In this document: positions 14,337 to 23,053 of the stretch, one piece after another
How the letters are laid out: every line of letters begins with the position of its first letter
Position numbering within the stretch: the first letter of the stretch is position 1
Origin: Caryophanales bacterium UBA6877
GTDB lineage: Bacteria; Bacillota_I; Bacilli_A; RFN20; CAG-826
Direction of reading: 5' to 3'
DNA length: 23,499 nucleotides
Assembly (NCBI GenBank): GCA_002451465.1
Contig: DKCJ01000007.1
Coordinates: forward strand, 1 to 23,499
Program-made: the position numbers and the translations under genes
Notes under the pieces: generated by a model
Told to the model about the DNA's origin: nothing
Seen by the model: only the letters and a program-made list of their open reading frames with translations
Database searches by the model: none

Positions 14337-15557
14337 ATGAAAGGAATTTGTGTTAAAAGTGAAATTAGGCCTTTAAAAAAGGTCTTACTTCACAGGCCTG
14401 GTCGCGAATTATTAAATTTGACACCAGATACTTTAGGGGAATTGCTGTTTGATGATATTCCATTTTTAAAGGTTGCTCAAGAGGAACACGATACTTTTGC
14501 TAAAGTTTTACGTGAAAATGGTGCAGAAGTTGTTTATCTTGAAGACTTAATGACAGAAGTTTTGGCTTTGCATCCTGAACTTGTTAAACCATTTTTATAT
14601 CAATGGTTAGAAGAAGGTGGTATTCATACCGAGAAATGGCAAAATAGACTTTATAATTATTTAATGGAAAATTATAAAGGAAAAGAATTAGTTTTAAAGA
14701 CAATGGAAGGTATTACCTTAAAAGAAGTTGGTGGACCATTCAATGATTCATTAGTCGATCTTTGCAGCGAACCTTCAAAATTAATTGTTGATCCAATGCC
14801 AAATCTTTATTTCACAAGAGATCCATTTGGTTCAATAGGAAATGGAGTTTCTTTAAACAAGATGCGTTTCCCAACAAGAAATAGAGAAACAATTTATGCT
14901 GATTATATTTTTAGATATCATCCAGACTTTGCTGGTTTAATTACAAGATATAGTGATAGAACAAGTCCATTTAATATTGAAGGCGGCGATATTTGTGTAT
15001 TAAGCGATAAAGTATTAGGTGTTGGTATTTCTCAACGTACATCTCCTGATGCAATTGAACAATTAGCTAAAAAATTATTTGCAGCTAAAGATGAAAGTTT
15101 TAAAACAGTTTTGGCTTTCTCAATTCCTGTATCTAGAGCATTCATGCATCTTGACACTGTTTTTACACAAATTGATGTAGATAAATTTACTGTTCACCCA
15201 GGAATTCTTGGACCTTTAAAAGTTTTTGAGATTACTGATGCAGGTAACGGTGACTTAAATATTAAGGAAGTTAATTCTTCTCTAGAAAAGATTCTTGAAC
15301 ATTATTTAGAAATTCCACATGTTGATTTAATTAAATGTGGTGGTGATGATAGAATTGCAAGTGAAAGAGAACAATGGAATGATGGAAGTAATACATTATG
15401 TATCGCTCCCGGAACTATCGTTGTATATCAACGTAATGATGTAACTAATGCAATTTTAAGAAAACATGGTTTAAAGGTCATTGAAATTCCAAGTGCTGAA
15501 TTATCAAGAGGAAGAGGTGGCCCAAGATGTATGTCTATGCCATTATGGCGTGAATAA
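14337..15557 (+). CDS. arcA: Arginine deiminase
   Basis: Hydrolyses L-arginine to L-citrulline and ammonia, the first step of the arginine deiminase energy pathway, in the cytosol. The guanidino-group-modifying fold is complete: FTRDP with D162, EGGD with E215, HLDT with H271 and D273, and the nucleophile C398 in RGGPRCMSMP at the C terminus. At 406 residues the length is exactly that of the family. The start is set by GGAGG (14326-14330) six bases upstream. It is first in arcA-arcB-arcC-arcD. Transcription is expected from the TATAAT at 14305, under a perfect cre site and downstream of phased repeats. Besides ATP, the pathway yields ammonia that raises cytoplasmic pH, useful in an acidic gut niche (inference). 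Certain. Confidence 0.98.
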   Translation: MKGICVKSEIRPLKKVLLHRPGRELLNLTPDTLGELLFDDIPFLKVAQEEHDTFAKVLRENGAEVVYLEDLMTEVLALHPELVKPFLYQWLEEGGIHTEKWQNRLYNYLMENYKGKELVLKTMEGITLKEVGGPFNDSLVDLCSEPSKLIVDPMPNLYFTRDPFGSIGNGVSLNKMRFPTRNRETIYADYIFRYHPDFAGLITRYSDRTSPFNIEGGDICVLSDKVLGVGISQRTSPDAIEQLAKKLFAAKDESFKTVLAFSIPVSRAFMHLDTVFTQIDVDKFTVHPGILGPLKVFEITDAGNGDLNIKEVNSSLEKILEHYLEIPHVDLIKCGGDDRIASEREQWNDGSNTLCIAPGTIVVYQRNDVTNAILRKHGLKVIEIPSAELSRGRGGPRCMSMPLWRE

Positions 15558-15582
15558 TTAAATATAGAAAGGATAAAAATAA

Positions 15583-16575
15583 ATGGGTGTAAATTTAAGA
15601 GGAAGAAGTTTTTTAACATTATTAGACTTCACTCCAGCCGAAATTAGATATTTACTTGATTTGTCTCATAATTTTAAAGCTATGAAACAAAATGGAGTCG
15701 AGCACAAATATTTAGCTGGAAAAAATATTGTATTGTTATTTGAAAAAACTTCAACAAGAACAAGATGTGCTTTTGAAGTTGCTGGTATGGATCTTGGAAT
15801 GGGTGTTACATTCCTTGATAGTGGCTCATCACAAATGGGTAAAAAAGAATCTTTAGAAGATACCGCTAAAGTTTTAGGTAGAATGTTTGATGGTATTGAA
15901 TATCGTGGTTTCAAACAATCTGTTGTAGAAGATTTAGCAAAATATAGTGGTGTTCCTGTTTGGAATGGTTTAACTGACGATTTCCATCCAACACAAATGT
16001 TAGCCGATGTTATGACTATAGAAGAAAAATTAGGTCATAGTCGTGGTGTAAAACTCACATTTATGGGAGATGGTCGTAATAATGTTGCAAATTCTTTAAT
16101 GGTTGTTAGTGCTAAACTTGGTATGCATTTTACAAATTGTGCACCAAAGGATTTATGGCCAAAAGAAGAATTAATTGAAAAGTGCCGTGAAATATGTAAA
16201 GAGACTGGTGGAAGTATTAATCTTACTGAAGATCCAAAAGAAGGCGCAAAGGATGCTGATGTAATTTATACAGATATTTGGCTTTCAATGGGTGAAGATC
16301 CTGCTAAATGGCCAGCAAGAATTAAGGATTTAAAACCATATCAAGTTAATAAACAACTTATGAGTTATGCTAAGCCAACATGTATTTTCGAACATTGCTT
16401 ACCATCATTCCATGATTTAAATACAACTATTGGAAGAGATGTTTATGAAAAATATGGTCTTCCTGAAATGGAAGTTACTGATGAAGTTTTCACTTCTACT
16501 CAATCAGTAGTTTTCGATGAAGCTGAAAATAGAATGCATACTATAAAAGCTGTTATGTATGCAACATTAAAATAA
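15583..16575 (+). CDS. arcB: Ornithine carbamoyltransferase, catabolic
   Basis: In this setting it runs in the catabolic direction: citrulline plus phosphate to ornithine and carbamoyl phosphate. The carbamoyl-phosphate site is STRTR (57-61) with HPTQ (H135); the ornithine side has DGRNN (163-167) and HCLP (271-274). The length of 330 fits. It starts 25 bases after arcA, with AAAGGA about ten bases before the ATG. Assignment to the catabolic type rests on its place between the deiminase and the kinase, not on a sequence mark. No anabolic arginine genes are near. Certain for the family. Confidence 0.97.
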   Translation: MGVNLRGRSFLTLLDFTPAEIRYLLDLSHNFKAMKQNGVEHKYLAGKNIVLLFEKTSTRTRCAFEVAGMDLGMGVTFLDSGSSQMGKKESLEDTAKVLGRMFDGIEYRGFKQSVVEDLAKYSGVPVWNGLTDDFHPTQMLADVMTIEEKLGHSRGVKLTFMGDGRNNVANSLMVVSAKLGMHFTNCAPKDLWPKEELIEKCREICKETGGSINLTEDPKEGAKDADVIYTDIWLSMGEDPAKWPARIKDLKPYQVNKQLMSYAKPTCIFEHCLPSFHDLNTTIGRDVYEKYGLPEMEVTDEVFTSTQSVVFDEAENRMHTIKAVMYATLK

Positions 16576-16581
16576 TTTAAT

Positions 16582-17520
16582 ATGAGTAAAAAATTAGTTA
16601 TCGCTCTTGGGGGAAATGCTCTTGGCAAAACCCCTGAAGAGCAATTGGAACTTGTAAAAGAGACAGCCAAGACAATAGTTGATTTATCTTTAAAAGGTTA
16701 TGACATTATTGTTGGACATGGCAATGGTCCACAAGTTGGAATGATAAATCTTGCGATGGACTTTAGTAGCACCCATGGTGGAAAAACTCCTGCAATGCCA
16801 TTTCCAGAATGTGGAGCAATGTCTCAAGGTTATATAGGCTACCATTTACAACAAGCGATTCAAAACGAACTTTTAAAAAGAAAAGTTGACAAAAAGTGTG
16901 CAACAGTTGTAACTCAGGTTGTGGTTGATCCAAACGATCCAGGATTTAAAAATCCTACTAAACCTGTTGGTATGTTCTATTCAAAGGAAGAAGCTGATCG
17001 AATCGTAGCAGAAAAGGGCTACACATTCGTCGAAGATGCAGGACGAGGATATCGTAGAGTCGTCCCATCACCAATACCACGTCGTATAGTTGAACTAGAT
17101 GTTGTAAAACAATTAGTAAAAGCTGGCGATATTGTTATTACGGTTGGCGGAGGTGGAATTCCAGTTGTGGAAACTGCTGATGGTTTGATAGGTGTTGCTT
17201 CTGTCATTGATAAAGATAGAAGTAGTGCCAAGCTTGCTTTAGATATTGGTGCTGATATGCTTGTTATTCTTACGGCGGTTGATAGAGTTTGTATTAACTT
17301 TAATAAACCAAATCAAGAAGAACTTGCAGAAATGTCAATTTCTGAGGCGAAAAAATATATAAGCGAAGGTCACTTCGCTCCAGGAAGTATGTTACCAAAA
17401 GTTGAGTCATGCATTGAATTTGTTGAAAAAAACGAAAACAATGGTGTAGCTTTAATAACATCACTTCAAAAAGCTGCTCAAGCTCTTGATGGATTAACTG
17501 GTACCATCATCAAAAAATAA
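16582..17520 (+). CDS. arcC: Carbamate kinase
   Basis: Transfers phosphate from carbamoyl phosphate to ADP, the ATP-yielding step of the arginine deiminase pathway; carbamate decays to ammonia and carbon dioxide. Amino-acid-kinase fold with LGGNAL near residue 10, the nucleotide-handling GHGNGPQVG, the family-specific ECGAMSQGYIGYHLQ stretch, and TVGGGGIPV. At 312 residues the length is normal. It starts six bases after the arcB stop and has no Shine-Dalgarno sequence, the spacer being only A and T. Its translation therefore probably depends on ribosomes finishing arcB. Certain. Confidence 0.97.
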   Translation: MSKKLVIALGGNALGKTPEEQLELVKETAKTIVDLSLKGYDIIVGHGNGPQVGMINLAMDFSSTHGGKTPAMPFPECGAMSQGYIGYHLQQAIQNELLKRKVDKKCATVVTQVVVDPNDPGFKNPTKPVGMFYSKEEADRIVAEKGYTFVEDAGRGYRRVVPSPIPRRIVELDVVKQLVKAGDIVITVGGGGIPVVETADGLIGVASVIDKDRSSAKLALDIGADMLVILTAVDRVCINFNKPNQEELAEMSISEAKKYISEGHFAPGSMLPKVESCIEFVEKNENNGVALITSLQKAAQALDGLTGTIIKK

Positions 17521-17553
17521 TTGTTTTCTTATTAATAGGAGGAAAAACAAAAA

Positions 17554-19080
17554 ATGGCGAGTTTAGAAACAAACCGTAATACCAATGAAACTCAACCAAA
17601 AAAGAAATTTAAATTTCATATTGGTACTTTTGGTATTTTATTAATTGTTATTTTAGTTGTTGCCATAATTACTTGGTGTGCTAATGGTCAACCATATACT
17701 GGTGAAGAAGGCGCAGCCATTGTTAATGGCGCAAGACTTGATCAAATCTTTATGTCCCCAATTAAGGGTTTACAAGATGCGATCGGTGTTATTGGTTTCG
17801 TTTTCTGTTTAGGTGCTTTCTTAGCTTTAACTAATGCTACTGGCGCTCTTGAAAACGGAATTAAAACCTTAGTTAAGAAAATGCATGGTAAGGAAGTTAT
17901 TTTAATTCCTATCTTAATGTTCATTTTCTCTATCTGTGGTACTACTTATGGTATGTGTGAAGAAACCGTTGGTTTCTATATTCTTTTAGCCGCTACTATG
18001 TATGCTGCTGGCATGGATCCACTTGTTGGTTGTGCAACAGTTTTACTTGGTGCTGGTGTTGGTGTTCTTGGTTCAACTGTCAACCCATTTGCTGTTGGAG
18101 CAGCTGTCAGTGCAGCTGGTGTTCCAGTCAACCAAGCTATTATTCTTGCAGAAGGTGCAGTCTTATGGTTAGTTACCTATGCAATTGCTACAACATTTGT
18201 TGTTCTTTATGCTAAAAAAGTATTAAAAGATAAAGGTTCAACATTCATGTCATTACAAGAATTACATGATTGCGATGAAGCTTATGGAAATGCTAATAAA
18301 GGTTTAGAAAATGTTAAATTAACCGGAAGACAAAAAGCTGTCTTAGTTATCTTTGCCTTTACTTTCTTAGTCATGATTATTGGATTCATTCCATGGCAAG
18401 ATGTTGCTTTTGGTGGTGATGAAGAAAAATTCTTATCCGTCTTTGGTTGGTCACAATATCTTACTGGTACCCCTCTTGGTTGGTGGTACTTTGATGAATC
18501 AGCTATGTGGTTCATGTTCATGGGTATTATTATTGGCCTTGTTGGTATGGAAGATCGTAGTTTAATTAGTAAAACTGTAATTAATGGTTTTGCTGATATG
18601 TTAAGCGTTAACCTTGTTATTGCTCTTGCTCGTGCTTCTACAGTTTTACTTAATGAAACTGGTGCTGGTAGCTGGCTTGTTGAAGCTTCAGTTAACGGAC
18701 TTGCAAAGAGTGGTATGCCAAGCTGGTTATTTATTGGTTTAGATTATTTATTACATGTTGGACTTTCATTCTTAGTTCCATCATCAAGCGGTTTAGCAGG
18801 ATTATCTTCACCAATTGTTTCCCCAATTATGCAAGGCTTAATTGACAAAGGTATTGCTGGATATAATGGTGCTGTCGAAACATCTATTATGACATTTGTT
18901 GCTGCAAATGGTGTCGTTAATTTAATTACTCCAACTTGCGGAGCTATCATGGGAGGTTTAGCTATTGCTCACGTTAATTATTCAACATGGGTTAAATGGG
19001 CTTGGAAACCAATCCTTGTTATCTTAGGCGCTTCACTTGTTATCTTAATTGTCTCAATGTTAATTGTTGGTGCTTTATAA
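17554..19080 (+). CDS. arcD: YfcC-family arginine/ornithine antiporter (ArcD role)
   Basis: Polytopic inner-membrane transporter of the YfcC/DcuC-like group (508 residues, roughly a dozen hydrophobic segments by eye). After a 22-residue polar N terminus the first helix is about 24-43. Repeat-like membrane motifs include CGTTYGMCEETVGFY, GAGVGVLGSTVNPFAVGAAVSAAGV and a matching VNLITPTCGAIMGG near the C terminus, the paired hairpin layout of this superfamily. YfcC proteins in arc operons of streptococci and relatives are annotated as arginine:ornithine exchangers; here the place at the end of arcABC supports that role. It is not the APC-family ArcD of Pseudomonas. The ribosome site AGGAGG is strong. 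Codon use is richer in C-ending codons than in most neighbours, as expected for a highly expressed gene. Substrate is inferred from context. Confidence 0.85.
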   Translation: MASLETNRNTNETQPKKKFKFHIGTFGILLIVILVVAIITWCANGQPYTGEEGAAIVNGARLDQIFMSPIKGLQDAIGVIGFVFCLGAFLALTNATGALENGIKTLVKKMHGKEVILIPILMFIFSICGTTYGMCEETVGFYILLAATMYAAGMDPLVGCATVLLGAGVGVLGSTVNPFAVGAAVSAAGVPVNQAIILAEGAVLWLVTYAIATTFVVLYAKKVLKDKGSTFMSLQELHDCDEAYGNANKGLENVKLTGRQKAVLVIFAFTFLVMIIGFIPWQDVAFGGDEEKFLSVFGWSQYLTGTPLGWWYFDESAMWFMFMGIIIGLVGMEDRSLISKTVINGFADMLSVNLVIALARASTVLLNETGAGSWLVEASVNGLAKSGMPSWLFIGLDYLLHVGLSFLVPSSSGLAGLSSPIVSPIMQGLIDKGIAGYNGAVETSIMTFVAANGVVNLITPTCGAIMGGLAIAHVNYSTWVKWAWKPILVILGASLVILIVSMLIVGAL

Positions 19081-19134
19081 TAATTATCCATTAAGCAATT
19101 ATTTATTCCCTTTTTGAATAATTGAATAATGATA

Positions 19135-19162
19135 AAGCCGTCTACAAATGTAGGCGGTTTTT
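19135..19162 (+). terminator. Terminator of the arc operon
   Basis: The stem is AAGCCGTCTAC with GTAGGCGGTTT, about 11 bp including two G:U pairs, with an AAAT loop, followed by a T run ending at 19162. A weaker AT-only inverted repeat (CAATTATT 19096-19103 with AATAATTG 19117-19124) lies just upstream. Confidence 0.8.
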
Positions 19163-19192
19163 AATTGAATGACATTTTTTATATTTTTAAAA

Positions 19193-19221
19193 TTGTAAAT
19201 GAAATGTGAAAAATGTAAAAT
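19193..19221 (+). promoter_or_regulatory. Promoter of the AraC-type regulator gene
   Basis: The -35 is TTGTAA (19193-19198), the spacer is 17 bases and the -10 is TAAAAT (19216-19221). The predicted start near 19228 leaves a leader of only about nine bases before ATG 19237, with a weak GAAG ribosome site. Confidence 0.6.
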
Positions 19222-19236
19222 AATACATGAAGTTTT

Positions 19237-20535
19237 ATGAATAAATTAACCACTTTACAGGATGGATATATTAGCGAAGTTGACCGCACCAAAATATGTT
19301 CCTTTGATAATGAAGTAATTGAAGAGCCAACAAGGCCGCTTATTCATCAAGCGGCACGTTTTTTATATTTTAAAAAAGGATATGCCACAATGGTAATTGA
19401 TGGCGTTAAATATAAAATTATTCCTAATACTTTAGTTGCGATTATTCCATGGGAAATAAGTGAAATTACAGAAGTTGTACAAACTTTACAATTTAATAAA
19501 CTAATTTATGATTATTCTTATTTAAATAATAGTCTTAAGGATAGTTTTATATTAAATTGCAACGATTCAGTTTCTGAATTATTTGAAATTATTTCAAGAA
19601 ATCCTGTGTTGTATTTGAATCAAAATGAAACAAAGACAATTGAAGATATTCTTCAAGATTTAGAAGATGAAGTTGGTATCTCAAGTTTATTAAGCGACAC
19701 TAGCAAAACAAAACCACTAAGTGATATTTTTGTTACAGCAAAAATCATTGAATTAATGATATTTTTTGAGAGGTTTTTAATTGACAATAAAGGTGAATCT
19801 GTTGTTAAAGATCCTGGAATTAATAAAGTACAAGGAAGATCAATACTTGCTTATATTTATAGTCATTCAAGTGAAAAGTTGACGTTAGAAAAGTTGAGTA
19901 AAGTTTTTTATATGTCTGAATCATCAATCTCAAAACATATTATGAATATTACTGGTGTTTCTTTTATTAATATTTTAAACGATATTCGTTTAGAGAAGGC
20001 CACAGATTATTTGATTCATACAGACTTATCTTTAAACGATATCGCAAATTTACTTGGCTTTGTTGATGCTTCTCATATCTCAAAATATTTTCAATCTAGC
20101 GTCGGATTAACACCTATAGAATATCGTAAATATTATCAAAAACTTCATTCAAGTAATGTATATAGTCGTACTACAAAAGATTATGCTTATATGATTACTA
20201 ATTATTTATATAAAAATTATAATGTTGAAAAATTAAATTGTAATAAGGTTGCTGAAAAGTTTAATTTATCAACTACTGAGGTTAATAAGGCTCTTCTTTA
20301 TTATACTGAGAAGAATTTTGATAACCTTTTAAATTTTATAAGAATAAATAAAGCATGTGAATTACTTGCGTCTACTAATGAACAAATTTTATATATCGCT
20401 TTAGAAGTTGGCTATAACAATGTTAAAACATTTAACTTAAATTTTATTAAATATAAAAATATGACACCTTCAAACTTTAGAAAGAATGTGACATTACAGT
20501 ATACAAATGGAAACGAGATAAAAAATGATAAATAA
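19237..20535 (+). CDS. AraC-family regulator with two tandem DNA-binding domains
   Basis: The N-terminal part (about 1-110) has a cupin-like pattern (RFLYFKKGYATMVIDGVKYKIIPNTLVAIIPW), probably a ligand sensor, followed by a linker region. Then come two AraC-type DNA-binding domains. Domain 1 (about 200-300) carries SLNDIANLLGFVDASHISKYFQ and TPIEYRK. Domain 2 (about 316-418) carries QILYIALEVGYNNVKTFNLNF and TPSNFRKN. Each holds both helix-turn-helix units, so one chain has four. Ordinary AraC proteins have one such domain and about 280-300 residues; this has 432. Its place directly after the arc operon makes it the likely arginine-responsive regulator, and the phased repeats before arcA are possible targets (both inference). 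The gene ends within the next gene (11-base overlap), so the two are co-transcribed. A sequencing fusion is unlikely, as the frame is continuous and the domains differ. Confidence 0.88.
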   Translation: MNKLTTLQDGYISEVDRTKICSFDNEVIEEPTRPLIHQAARFLYFKKGYATMVIDGVKYKIIPNTLVAIIPWEISEITEVVQTLQFNKLIYDYSYLNNSLKDSFILNCNDSVSELFEIISRNPVLYLNQNETKTIEDILQDLEDEVGISSLLSDTSKTKPLSDIFVTAKIIELMIFFERFLIDNKGESVVKDPGINKVQGRSILAYIYSHSSEKLTLEKLSKVFYMSESSISKHIMNITGVSFINILNDIRLEKATDYLIHTDLSLNDIANLLGFVDASHISKYFQSSVGLTPIEYRKYYQKLHSSNVYSRTTKDYAYMITNYLYKNYNVEKLNCNKVAEKFNLSTTEVNKALLYYTEKNFDNLLNFIRINKACELLASTNEQILYIALEVGYNNVKTFNLNFIKYKNMTPSNFRKNVTLQYTNGNEIKNDK

Positions 20536-21454
20536 TAAGACAAAAAGAAGATTAAGTATTTTTGGTTTATGCTTTGTTGCTATTGCTTGGGGACTTGGGT
20601 ATATTGGTGTTCAAAAAGCGTTAGATAATGGATGGTCATCGTATTCTATTATGCTCTTTAAAGGATTAGTTGGTGGGGGAGTTTGTTTTCTTTTTTCTTT
20701 TAAAGAAAAGTGGTGGTTAAGTAAAAAACTAATTATAGGTTGCTTAATTTGTGGTGTATTTACTTTTTTTGGGTATTTATTTCAAACCGAAGGACAAAAA
20801 TTAACAACAGTATCTAGTTGTGCTTTTTTTACTGCCACCAATATAATTTTTATTCCGTTTATTTCTTTTATATTTTTTAAAAAGAAATTAAATGTGCGTT
20901 TTATAATAGCAACTTTTATTGCTCTTTTTGGAATTTTTATATTAAATTACGATGGTACAAAGTTAAATTTTGGCTGGGGAGAAATTTTAAATTTACTTGG
21001 AGCAATTTGTTTTGCAGTGCAGATTTCTTATATGGGTGTTCTTTCAAAAGAGGATAAACCATTTGGCTGTGCGGGAATACAATTATTTGTGATGGGTATA
21101 ATCTCTGCAATATGTATGCCATTTATTAAAGAAAATCATTTTGGAAATAATAATTTTGAAGGAATAATTGGACTTATTTATGTTACTTTAGTTAGTTCAA
21201 GTTTAGCTTATATAATTCAAGCATTTAGTGAAAAATATGTTAATGAAACAGTTACAGGCATTATTCTTGCGCAAGAAAGTGTATTTGGAACTATTTTTAG
21301 TGTTTTAATAATTCATGAAGAGTTAACTATTTATCGAATTGTCGGTGGCTTGATTGTTGTTTTGACCGTTTTATTGTCTTCAATAGATTTTAAAAATATT
21401 AGAAAACAAAATAACGATAATTTAAATAAAGAACCAACTGATCCCCCTAAATAA
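20525..21454 (+). CDS. EamA/DMT-superfamily transporter
   Basis: Drug/metabolite transporter with two EamA repeats of five helices each (about residues 10-140 and 150-285), ten membrane segments in all over 309 residues. Typical features: FVAIAWGLGYIGVQKAL in helix 1, the TTVSSCAFFTATNIIFIPFISFIFFKKKL segment before the first-repeat end, and the second-repeat counterpart ETVTGIILAQESVFGTIFSVLIIHEELT. A 20-residue polar tail ends the protein. Substrates in this family range over amino acids, metabolites and drugs and cannot be read here. The ATG lies 11 bases before the end of the AraC gene with only a weak GAG ribosome site, so translation is coupled. It may therefore serve the same stimulus as the regulator, for example amino-acid export (inference). 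Confidence 0.88.
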   Translation: MINNKTKRRLSIFGLCFVAIAWGLGYIGVQKALDNGWSSYSIMLFKGLVGGGVCFLFSFKEKWWLSKKLIIGCLICGVFTFFGYLFQTEGQKLTTVSSCAFFTATNIIFIPFISFIFFKKKLNVRFIIATFIALFGIFILNYDGTKLNFGWGEILNLLGAICFAVQISYMGVLSKEDKPFGCAGIQLFVMGIISAICMPFIKENHFGNNNFEGIIGLIYVTLVSSSLAYIIQAFSEKYVNETVTGIILAQESVFGTIFSVLIIHEELTIYRIVGGLIVVLTVLLSSIDFKNIRKQNNDNLNKEPTDPPK

Positions 21455-21476
21455 TGCTTTTTAAAATTTATTCATT

Positions 21477-21485
21477 TGTTATAAT
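21477..21485 (+). promoter_or_regulatory. Extended -10 promoter of the ABC-transporter pair
   Basis: TGTTATAAT is a perfect TG-N-TATAAT extended -10. No good -35 is seen. The predicted start is near 21492, just before or within the AGAGGTGA ribosome site, giving a leader of about ten bases. Confidence 0.65.
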
Positions 21486-21501
21486 TTTAAAGAGGTGAAA
21501 T

Positions 21502-22353
21502 ATGGATAAGATTTTAGAATTGATAGATGTTTCAAAAAAATATCCAACATTCGAACTTAAAAAAATAAATTTTTCACTCGAAAGAGGAAAAATAATGGGT
21601 TTTGTTGGACGTAATGGTGCTGGTAAATCAACTACATTAAAGACAATCATGAACTTAATTTCTTTTGATGGATCTATTAAAGTTAATGGAAAAGAATTTA
21701 GAGATGATGAAGTTGAAAATAAACAAAATATTGCTTTTATTTTAGGTGGTGTTAATGTTTATCATTTTGTAACAGTTAAAACTCTTAAAAATGTTACAAG
21801 ACGTTTCTATAAACATTGGGATGAACAATTATTTCAAAATTATATTAAATTATTTAATATAAGCGAATCAAAAAAAGTAAGAGAATTATCTCAAGGAATG
21901 AAGGTAAAACTTAATTTAGCTATTGCGTTATCACATAAAGCAAATCTTTTAATATTAGATGAACCAACAAGTGGACTTGATCCTGTTTCAAGAGATGAAA
22001 TTTTAAATATGTTTTTGGATTTAGTACAAAAAGAAGACGTTTCTATATTATTTTCTACGCAAATTGTTAGTGATTTAGAAAAATGTGCTGATGTGATTAC
22101 TTATATTAGAAATGGTGAGATTGTTGATAGTACAACTCTTGACGATTTTGTTAATAAATATTACTTAATTAAAGGTGATTTTAAAACATTAGATAAAGAT
22201 CTTAAAAAATACATAATTGGTTATCGTGAACAAAGAACAAATTTTGAAGGTCTTGTTAAAAAAGAAAATATTAATTTTTTTGAAAATTATGAAAAAAATA
22301 CTCCTTCTATTGAAGAAGTTATGGTTTTTGAAGAAAGGAATGCTAAACTATGA
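21502..22353 (+). CDS. ABC transporter ATP-binding protein (ABC-2 exporter type)
   Basis: Nucleotide-binding subunit of an exporter. Walker A is GRNGAGKST (36-44), the signature is LSQGM (129-133) and Walker B is LLILDEP (149-155), followed by the D-loop SGLD. Two departures are seen. The switch position after FST is Q187 where nearly all ABC ATPases have histidine (usual form STHI). The Q-loop region reads AFILGGVNVY, without a glutamine. The overall pattern, including YKHWDEQLFQNYIKLFNI, resembles the YtrB-like ATPases that work with short ABC-2 permeases, often beside a GntR regulator; no GntR gene is in the window. Length is 283. The ribosome site AGAGGTGA is strong. Its TGA stop overlaps the start of the permease gene (ATGA), so the pair is one unit. 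Substrate unknown; peptides, antibiotics or lipids are usual for the group. Confidence 0.9.
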   Translation: MDKILELIDVSKKYPTFELKKINFSLERGKIMGFVGRNGAGKSTTLKTIMNLISFDGSIKVNGKEFRDDEVENKQNIAFILGGVNVYHFVTVKTLKNVTRRFYKHWDEQLFQNYIKLFNISESKKVRELSQGMKVKLNLAIALSHKANLLILDEPTSGLDPVSRDEILNMFLDLVQKEDVSILFSTQIVSDLEKCADVITYIRNGEIVDSTTLDDFVNKYYLIKGDFKTLDKDLKKYIIGYREQRTNFEGLVKKENINFFENYEKNTPSIEEVMVFEERNAKL

Positions 22354-23033
22354 AAAATTTATTATATAAAGAATGGAAATTATGCATGAATCCACAAGCA
22401 TATATTTTTATGTTTTTTGGTTTTTTTGCATTAATTCCTGATTATCCATTGTTTATTATTCCAGTATTCTTTTTATCTTCGATTCCAACAATTGTAGCTT
22501 TTGCTAAAGAAGCAAATGATATTTTTTATACAGCTACTTTACCAATAAAAAGAAATGATGTTCCAAAAAGTAAGATAATTTTCTTTGCAAGTATCGAACT
22601 GGCATTTATTTTGATATCTGGTGTTTTTATTTTTATTTCTTATTTATTGATGAAGTATCAAATTATACCAAATGGAGATGGTACATTTTATACAAAAAAT
22701 TCTACTGGTATGAATCCAAATATTACTGTTTTTGGTATATATTTAATTACATTTGGTTTATTTAATTTAATATTTTCTCCTTTATGGTATAGAAAACCAG
22801 AAAAATTTGCTTTAGCTTATTTTACAGCTTTATTTATATCAATGATTGGTGCTTGTATTTTAGGTACATTACCACTTATATTTACTGATGTTGATAAATA
22901 TTTCAATTTATTGACAAATGACAATTGGTATTTTCAACTTATCTTTTTAGTAATAAGTATTGGTATATTTATATTATTAAATTATTTAGCGATCATATTA
23001 TCGAGAAAGAAATTTAAAAAACTTGATATTTAA
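22350..23033 (+). CDS. ABC-2 type transporter permease
   Basis: Membrane subunit for the preceding ATPase. It begins with the short cytosolic MKNLLYKEWKL helix typical of ABC-2 permeases, then about six membrane segments (by eye near 17-35, 36-54, 76-100, 127-147, 157-180 and 193-217) and a lysine-rich C terminus. The AFAKEANDIFYTATLPIKRNDVPKSKII stretch (about 50-77) matches the coupling loop seen in ABC-2 permeases of the same GntR-associated group, where the conserved element reads roughly D..F..LPI.R...V.SK. Length is 227. ATGA overlap with the ATPase gene shows translational coupling, with AAAGGA upstream as an extra ribosome site. Substrate unknown. Downstream there are no more genes before tRNA-Arg. 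Confidence 0.85.
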   Translation: MKNLLYKEWKLCMNPQAYIFMFFGFFALIPDYPLFIIPVFFLSSIPTIVAFAKEANDIFYTATLPIKRNDVPKSKIIFFASIELAFILISGVFIFISYLLMKYQIIPNGDGTFYTKNSTGMNPNITVFGIYLITFGLFNLIFSPLWYRKPEKFALAYFTALFISMIGACILGTLPLIFTDVDKYFNLLTNDNWYFQLIFLVISIGIFILLNYLAIILSRKKFKKLDI

Positions 23034-23053
23034 CATATTAACTAATAGAATGC

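Noticed and set aside
18030..18565. Plus-strand frames rich in Cys, Trp and Ser (18030-18215 and 18380-18565)
   Set aside because: They are out-of-frame readings of the transporter gene; the odd composition comes from shifting its Gly/Ala/Val codons. They have no ribosome site.
22350..22353. Possible UGA=Trp genetic code (Mycoplasma-like)
   Set aside because: The ATPase gene ends in TGA exactly overlapping the next ATG, and all tryptophans in recognisable proteins are TGG, so UGA is a stop.
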